Source of the DNA: CAVDWX01 sp963612735
GTDB lineage: Bacteria > Bacillota_I > Bacilli_A > RFN20 > CAG-826
Assembly (NCBI GenBank): GCA_963612735.1
Contig: CAVDWX010000071.1
Coordinates: forward strand, 1-46,303
Direction: 5' to 3'
Length of the DNA stretch: 46,303 nt
The notes beneath the pieces were generated by a model. That model was not told the DNA's origin, searched no databases, and saw only the letters and a list, made by a program, of their open reading frames with translations. The position numbers were made by a program, and so were the translations under genes. How positions within the stretch are numbered: position 1 is the stretch's first letter; each line of letters begins with the position of its first letter. Shown here in pieces: positions 43,110 to 46,303 of the stretch.

Positions 43110-43133
43110 TGCTTTTTTAGCGTAAAAACGCTG

Positions 43134-43778
43134 TTATTCATCGTTATTTCTTTTATCTATGTTGTTAGTAACTTCATGTGTATCAGTAGATGCATCTATT
43201 AGCTTTTTCTTCTTTTTATCATTACGTAATGAAATAAATAATAAAGTGCCACACACCAAAAATAAAGATATACATAAGCCTAAAAAGAAATACCCGCTTT
43301 GCAAGAATAAAACAAATTTTCCAACTTTTGGAATCGTATTGATTACTTTACCTTTAAATAATTTGTATGAAAATGGAGTATCATCAACATTATTAGCGTC
43401 CCCACGAGTAACTAAATATTTAACTCCATCGCTTTCGTATTTATCAATCACTCGATGACAAATCAAGACGCTAGATTCAACATGAAGAACAACGTCATAT
43501 ATTTTTATCTCATCATAGCTCACTTCTTTAGCAACGATAGTATCGTATTTATTTATTCTATTCATACTTTCATTTAGATAAGTATTATCAGGATTAGCGT
43601 GTGCCATTGATTCGCTCATTATCACAGACGTTCGATACCCAATATAGGAAAGAGAATATCCACTATGAGTGTCAATAATATTGACTAATGCAATTGAAAC
43701 ACAAAAGAGGGCGAGAACCCATAATAGGATCTCGCCAATAAAAGATAATATACTTTTACGACTCTTTTCTTTTTTCAT
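43134..43778 (-). CDS. sipW: SipW-type (ER/archaeal class) signal peptidase I
   Basis: This membrane peptidase of family S26B uses Ser-His rather than Ser-Lys. An N-terminal span (about residues 8-35) precedes the Ser in VIMSESMAH, the His in LICHRVIDKY, and the Asp in TRGDANNVDD. A second span lies near 165-188, before a Lys-rich and Asn-rich tail. The ATG at 43778 (214 residues) stands one base after the stop of the upstream gene; the longer frame to 43871 runs inside that gene. In B. subtilis SipW processes TasA and TapA encoded beside it. Here the two upstream genes encode proteins with the same special signal peptide, so they are its likely substrates. Confidence 0.88.
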   Translation of the reverse strand: MKKEKSRKSILSFIGEILLWVLALFCVSIALVNIIDTHSGYSLSYIGYRTSVIMSESMAHANPDNTYLNESMNRINKYDTIVAKEVSYDEIKIYDVVLHVESSVLICHRVIDKYESDGVKYLVTRGDANNVDDTPFSYKLFKGKVINTIPKVGKFVLFLQSGYFFLGLCISLFLVCGTLLFISLRNDKKKKKLIDASTDTHEVTNNIDKRNNDE

Positions 43779-43779
43779 T

Positions 43780-44781
43780 TTAATTTGTTTTTGTAATCCA
43801 AAATCCTTCACTGTCGCCACGTTTATAGGTAACAGTATACATATCTGTACTAGTAATCTTAGCATTGCCACCTTCTTGATAATAAAGAGTATTGCTACTC
43901 TTACAACTTATCCAAGGACTAGATTGTATTTTATCATAGACCTTTACCATCGAGGCGTTTGTTAATCCAGAATACATCCATTCAACGTTACCCTCTGTAT
44001 TTTTAAGATTAGGAACAAGAGCGTAGTCTTCGAATAATTTCTTGGTATCCCAATCAGTCATATCGCCAATCATGTATGCGCCTGGCTTTAAATTCTCATC
44101 ATTTCCGTGTTCAGTATCATATTCACCCCAAGATAAAGAAATAGAATAAGCATTGGTTGTTTCCGCTAAATCAAGGAATTTTGATGAAGTTAAACTATTA
44201 GAAAAATCTAATTCAATAACCGCTGATATACTATCTTTATCAATAGCGGTAGAGATATAACTTGTATATGAACGCGTTGTAGAACTAAAAACGCTAGTTC
44301 CGTCGCTATTACCATTAAAAAGTTTTCCTTGTTTATGGATTGCAAAATAACTGCCTGAATATTCAGTATTATATCCAGTTAAATTAGCTGAAACTGTAGT
44401 TCCATCAGGTATGTTTTCACTAAGCGAAACAGTAATTCCTAATGTGCCTCCAATATAAGGTTGTTTAGCGCCACTATAATCAGAAGAATATTCAAAAGAT
44501 AGAGGAGCGGTAATTTGAACTTTGTTATAGGTAGGATTAAGTTTATCATCTCCCCAATCAATCCAACTATTACTGTCTGTATCATATTTTTTTGAACTAA
44601 CTTCACCAACTTTATAAGAGAGTGTTGCTGTTGAATCGGTATGAGTGGTCACAGAACCAATCTGGATTTTTAATGGATCAGCGCTATCGGCATTGATATA
44701 AAGTGCATAAGAAGCTCCAAACGTTGCAATAACACCAGCGGAGAGAGCTAACGAGACTAAAAATTTATTTCTATTTTTCAT
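43780..44781 (-). CDS. SipW-dependent secreted protein with a carbohydrate-binding-like C-terminus
   Basis: The signal peptide has the SipW/TasA pattern: MKNRNK, then LVSLALSAGVIATFGASYALY. Residues 35-225 form a strand-rich domain of the TasA/camelysin sort, with SATLSYKVGEV and VIELDFSNSL. From about residue 232 the sequence changes to a domain beginning GAYMIGDMTDW, with YALVP, an aromatic segment SSPWIS and GGNAKITSTDMYTVTYK. This resembles starch-binding carbohydrate modules such as CBM26 and SusE-type domains. I infer a surface fibre or coat protein that can hold glycans. AAGGAG precedes the ATG. It follows the smaller cargo gene by 17 bases and abuts the peptidase gene. The exact family of each domain needs a profile search. 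Confidence 0.75.
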   Translation of the reverse strand: MKNRNKFLVSLALSAGVIATFGASYALYINADSADPLKIQIGSVTTHTDSTATLSYKVGEVSSKKYDTDSNSWIDWGDDKLNPTYNKVQITAPLSFEYSSDYSGAKQPYIGGTLGITVSLSENIPDGTTVSANLTGYNTEYSGSYFAIHKQGKLFNGNSDGTSVFSSTTRSYTSYISTAIDKDSISAVIELDFSNSLTSSKFLDLAETTNAYSISLSWGEYDTEHGNDENLKPGAYMIGDMTDWDTKKLFEDYALVPNLKNTEGNVEWMYSGLTNASMVKVYDKIQSSPWISCKSSNTLYYQEGGNAKITSTDMYTVTYKRGDSEGFWITKTN

Positions 44782-44798
44782 TGCTTATATCTCCTTAT

Positions 44799-45371
44799 TT
44801 ATGCGGTTTTTGTGAAACTTTGACCAATTGTCAATGTCCCACCAAAAGTTGTATTTTCACTAGCAGCGGAGCCGTCCCATTTTATTTCTAATAAATAATA
44901 TCCGACTGGTGATGAATCACCGTTTCCAACCTCAATAGTGCTAGTATAAGTAGTCTTATCAGCTTCTTTTGTCGATAACGTTTGTTTTGTATCCAAGTCA
45001 GTCTGTTCAGTTGGTAATGTATTCGCGATATAAGTAGATGTTTTATAAATATTGACATCAACACCATTTAATGAATTTCCGTCCTCAACCGTTAATTTAA
45101 ATTCGACTGAGACAGTACCTTTTACATTATTGCTTGCTTTAGGCGCTACAACAACACTACGATATTGTGCTACTGAAGCTGATAAAGCATCTAACGCAGT
45201 TGAAGCAGTGCTTGTTTCATTACCATTGTTCCAATATAAATAAATAGCTTGGTCGAGATCACCTTTATAAGAATTAGTTCCCTCATTCCTAGATAAAGCA
45301 AATGATGTTGAGATACCTCCTATAAGCCCCAAGGCCATAAGGCAAATTAAAATTTTTTGATGTTTTTTCAT
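44799..45371 (-). CDS. SipW-dependent small surface protein, possible fibre subunit
   Basis: This 190-residue protein starts with MKKHQKI, LICLMALGLIGGISTSFAL, a SipW-class signal peptide. It continues with a beta-rich domain that has alternating Ser/Thr strands (TVSVEFKLTVEDG, STIEVGNGDSSPVGYYLLEIKW) and no cysteines in the mature part. The size and composition are like TasA, CalY or TapA-type subunits of extracellular fibres, although I cannot align it to one by eye. It is the first gene of the three-gene locus and the one next to the promoter with the C-run and the cre-like site. A weak AGGA lies before the ATG. Whether it polymerises is inference. Confidence 0.72.
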   Translation of the reverse strand: MKKHQKILICLMALGLIGGISTSFALSRNEGTNSYKGDLDQAIYLYWNNGNETSTASTALDALSASVAQYRSVVVAPKASNNVKGTVSVEFKLTVEDGNSLNGVDVNIYKTSTYIANTLPTEQTDLDTKQTLSTKEADKTTYTSTIEVGNGDSSPVGYYLLEIKWDGSAASENTTFGGTLTIGQSFTKTA

Positions 45372-45400
45372 TTTCCTACATCAATCCTTTCGTTTTAATA

Positions 45401-45412
45401 GTAAACGTTTAC
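45401..45412. promoter_or_regulatory. cre-like operator (LacI/CcpA family)
   Basis: GTAAACGTTTAC is a perfect 12-base palindrome with the central CG that CcpA and other LacI-family proteins require. It lies a few bases downstream of the -10 of the surface locus, at about the transcription start, where binding would repress. This suggests control by sugar supply. Confidence 0.65.
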
Positions 45413-45415
45413 AAA

Positions 45416-45448
45416 AATATATTAACCCCCCCCCGCTAATTAAATCAA
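45416..45448 (-). promoter_or_regulatory. Promoter of the surface locus with a nine-base G:C run in the spacer
   Basis: On the minus strand TTGATT (45448-45443) and TTAATA (45425-45420) are exactly 17 bases apart; an overlapping TATATT (45421-45416) is an alternative -10. Nine of the 17 spacer bases are G (C at 45426-45434 on the plus strand), extraordinary in this AT-rich DNA. Slippage in the run would change the spacer length and so the promoter strength. Confidence 0.55.
45426..45434. repeat. Homopolymer run C9
   Basis: This is an uninterrupted run of nine C residues on the plus strand, placed between the divergent surface locus and rpsP. Runs of this kind are prone to slipped-strand length changes. 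I saw no other G or C run of this length in the window. Confidence 0.9.
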
Positions 45449-45518
45449 TTACAAATTTAAAAAATGAAATCGTTTTCTTGATGAAGATAAAAATATAACT
45501 AATGTAAAGTAAAATTAC

Positions 45519-45547
45519 TTGACACCCATATTATGGCTATATATTAT
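45519..45547 (+). promoter_or_regulatory. Strong promoter of the rpsP operon
   Basis: Consensus TTGACA (45519-45524) and TATTAT (45542-45547) have a 17-base spacer. A leader of about 20 bases follows with a strong TAGGAGG site before the ATG at 45574. Confidence 0.85.
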
Positions 45548-45573
45548 ATATAAGGATTAGGAGGAAATATATC

Positions 45574-45852
45574 ATGGCCGTAAAAATTAGATTAACTAGA
45601 ATTGGACGTCATAAAGATCCATTTTTCCGTATCGTTGCTGCAGATTCACGTTATGCTCGTGATGGCAGATTCATCGAACAAATCGGTTATTTTGACCCAG
45701 CTAAAGGAGTGGAAAGCGCCGTCATCGATGAAAATTTAGCGCTCAAATGGTTAGAAGCTGGTGCAACACCATCTGACACAGTTAGAGCAATGTTTTCAAA
45801 AAAAGGTCTCATCGCCAAAGCCAAAACTAATAAAGTCGGAAAGAAGGACTAA
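45574..45852 (+). CDS. rpsP: Ribosomal protein S16
   Basis: This small-subunit assembly protein has 92 residues with the complete family sequence: VKIRLTRIGRHKDPFFRIVAADSRYARDGRFIEQIGYFDP and then LKWLEAGATPSDTVRAMFSK. It has a strong promoter and AGGAGG. It heads the rpsP-khpA-rimM operon, two bases before khpA, in the B. subtilis order. Unlike B. subtilis, the operon points away from rplS and rbgA, so an inversion or insertion occurred between rimM/trmD and rplS. Confidence 0.98.
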   Translation: MAVKIRLTRIGRHKDPFFRIVAADSRYARDGRFIEQIGYFDPAKGVESAVIDENLALKWLEAGATPSDTVRAMFSKKGLIAKAKTNKVGKKD

Positions 45853-45854
45853 TA

Positions 45855-46124
45855 ATGGATTACGAAAGAATTATACATTCCATTATCGATCCGATCGTTG
45901 ATGACCCTGATTCAGTATTGGTTAGAATTAATGAAGGTTCTTCAAATAAGGATTTACTCATCGTTATCGCTAGCGAAAAAGAAGATACCGCTCGACTAAT
46001 TGGCAAAAAAGGCATTATCGCTAATGCTATTCGAGAAGTTGTCTCCGTCGCTGGAAAAGAAGAAAACAAACGCGTTCACATCAAATTTGAATCATTCGAT
46101 GAAGAAGAAAAAGTTGAGGATTAA
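45855..46124 (+). CDS. khpA: KH-domain RNA-binding protein KhpA
   Basis: The 89-residue single-KH protein has the RNA-binding loop in LIGKKGIIANAIREVV (GKKG, about residues 48-51). It matches B. subtilis YlqC/KhpA, which pairs with KhpB (Jag) to bind RNAs that affect cell envelope growth. The C-terminal tail is acidic. It lies between rpsP and rimM as in most Firmicutes. At its end a short dyad (GGATTAATCC over the stop codon) followed by a T-rich stretch may weaken read-through to rimM. Confidence 0.95.
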   Translation: MDYERIIHSIIDPIVDDPDSVLVRINEGSSNKDLLIVIASEKEDTARLIGKKGIIANAIREVVSVAGKEENKRVHIKFESFDEEEKVED

Positions 46125-46148
46125 TCCCTCACTTTTTATTATTAGAAT

Positions 46149-46303
46149 ATGGAATATTTATTGCTTGGAATAATTAATGATGCCTTTTCATTAGATGGCA
46201 CTCTCAAAGTAAAAAGCACCACCTCATTCGCGCCTATACGATATCAAGAAGGAAACATTATTTATTTATATAATCATATCGATAAATCTTATTTACCTTT
46301 AAC
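46149..46303 (+). CDS. rimM: Ribosome maturation factor RimM, 5' part only
   Basis: This partial gene runs off the window after 51 codons. MEYLLLGIINDAFSLDGTLKV is the N-terminal RimM strand set, followed by KSTTSFAPIRYQEGNIIYLY, matching the family pattern VKSxTDFPERFxxG. RimM helps assemble the 30S head through S19. The usual His-Gly of the motif GxxxxxHGxxG reads Phe-Ser here, while the last Gly (residue 17) is kept. No clear ribosome binding site precedes the ATG, 24 bases after khpA. The position is the standard one after khpA, and trmD would be expected next. Confidence 0.85.
   Translation, partial: MEYLLLGIINDAFSLDGTLKVKSTTSFAPIRYQEGNIIYLYNHIDKSYLPL

Noticed and set aside
43108..43133. 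AGCG-loop-CGCT hairpin after the SipW-type gene as a terminator
   Set aside because: On the minus strand it is followed by A residues, not T, and the stem is only four pairs.
43780..43965. Start codons further upstream for the SipW-type gene (to 43871)
   Set aside because: They lie inside the upstream cargo gene and would precede the membrane anchor with unrelated sequence; the ATG one base after the cargo stop fits better.
1..46303. Genetic code 4 (TGA as Trp)
   Set aside because: TGA ends dxr and the 2522-3025 gene at the expected length, overlapping the next ATG, and Trp is encoded by TGG.
1..46303. CRISPR arrays, insertion sequences, integrase-flanked islands
   Set aside because: I saw no spaced direct repeats, transposase or paired attachment sites; the only tyrosine recombinase is the chromosomal XerC in its usual place.

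Overview
The window is AT-rich, gene-dense DNA from a low-GC Gram-positive bacterium of the class Bacilli, most likely an uncultured host-associated lineage near the Mollicutes, Erysipelotrichales or RF39. The grounds are a PolC-type replicase, the MEP isoprenoid gene dxr, a SipW-type signal peptidase, and a gene order from rpsP to polC that follows Bacillus subtilis. TGA is a stop codon here, for example at the end of dxr, where it overlaps the ATG of rseP, so the Mycoplasma code does not apply. This placement is inferred from gene content and cannot be made precise by eye.

Positions 1-22.9 kb are accessory. They hold a DtxR/MntR-like regulator, a flavin-reductase-like protein, a cardiolipin synthase with two small paralogous membrane proteins (one frameshifted), a TetR regulator, a lipoprotein, and a GT2 glycosyltransferase overlapping a PlsC-like acyltransferase. 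A Sel1-repeat protein follows. A MerR regulator then faces a heterodimeric ABC exporter across a textbook 19-bp-spacer MerR promoter. Next come a MATE exporter behind a structured leader (candidate guanidine-IV/mepA riboswitch), a DMT transporter, tRNA-Leu(CAG), a CDF metal exporter, and an operon of DUF1624 protein, acyl-CoA/AMP ligase and 5'-nucleotidase-like lipoprotein. That operon is headed by the ruin of an AAA/DUF4143 ATPase.

Positions 23-43 kb are core housekeeping genes on the minus strand. In transcription order they are sipW-type locus, rplS, lepB, rbgA, rnhB, dprA, topA, xerC, rpsB, tsf, pyrH, frr, then a decayed Fic-family gene, uppS, cdsA, dxr, rseP, polC and tRNA-Pro(CGG). Against the B. 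subtilis order, trmFO, clpQY-codY and proS are missing. The Fic ruin sits exactly between frr and uppS.

At 43.1-45.4 kb a three-gene surface locus encodes two proteins with SipW-type signal peptides, one with a carbohydrate-binding-like C-terminus, plus their own ER-type signal peptidase. Its promoter appears to carry a run of nine G:C pairs inside a 17-bp spacer, and a cre-like palindrome lies just downstream. This makes a phase-variable, sugar-responsive surface structure plausible and is the most interesting system in the window. It lies at a synteny break, because rpsP-khpA-rimM diverges from it on the plus strand and runs off the end.

A second theme is start sites. At least five genes lack a Shine-Dalgarno sequence and have a promoter -10 element 6-8 bases before the ATG, which points to frequent leaderless transcripts. 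Housekeeping genes such as rpsP, rpsB, pyrH and topA have ordinary ribosome binding sites.
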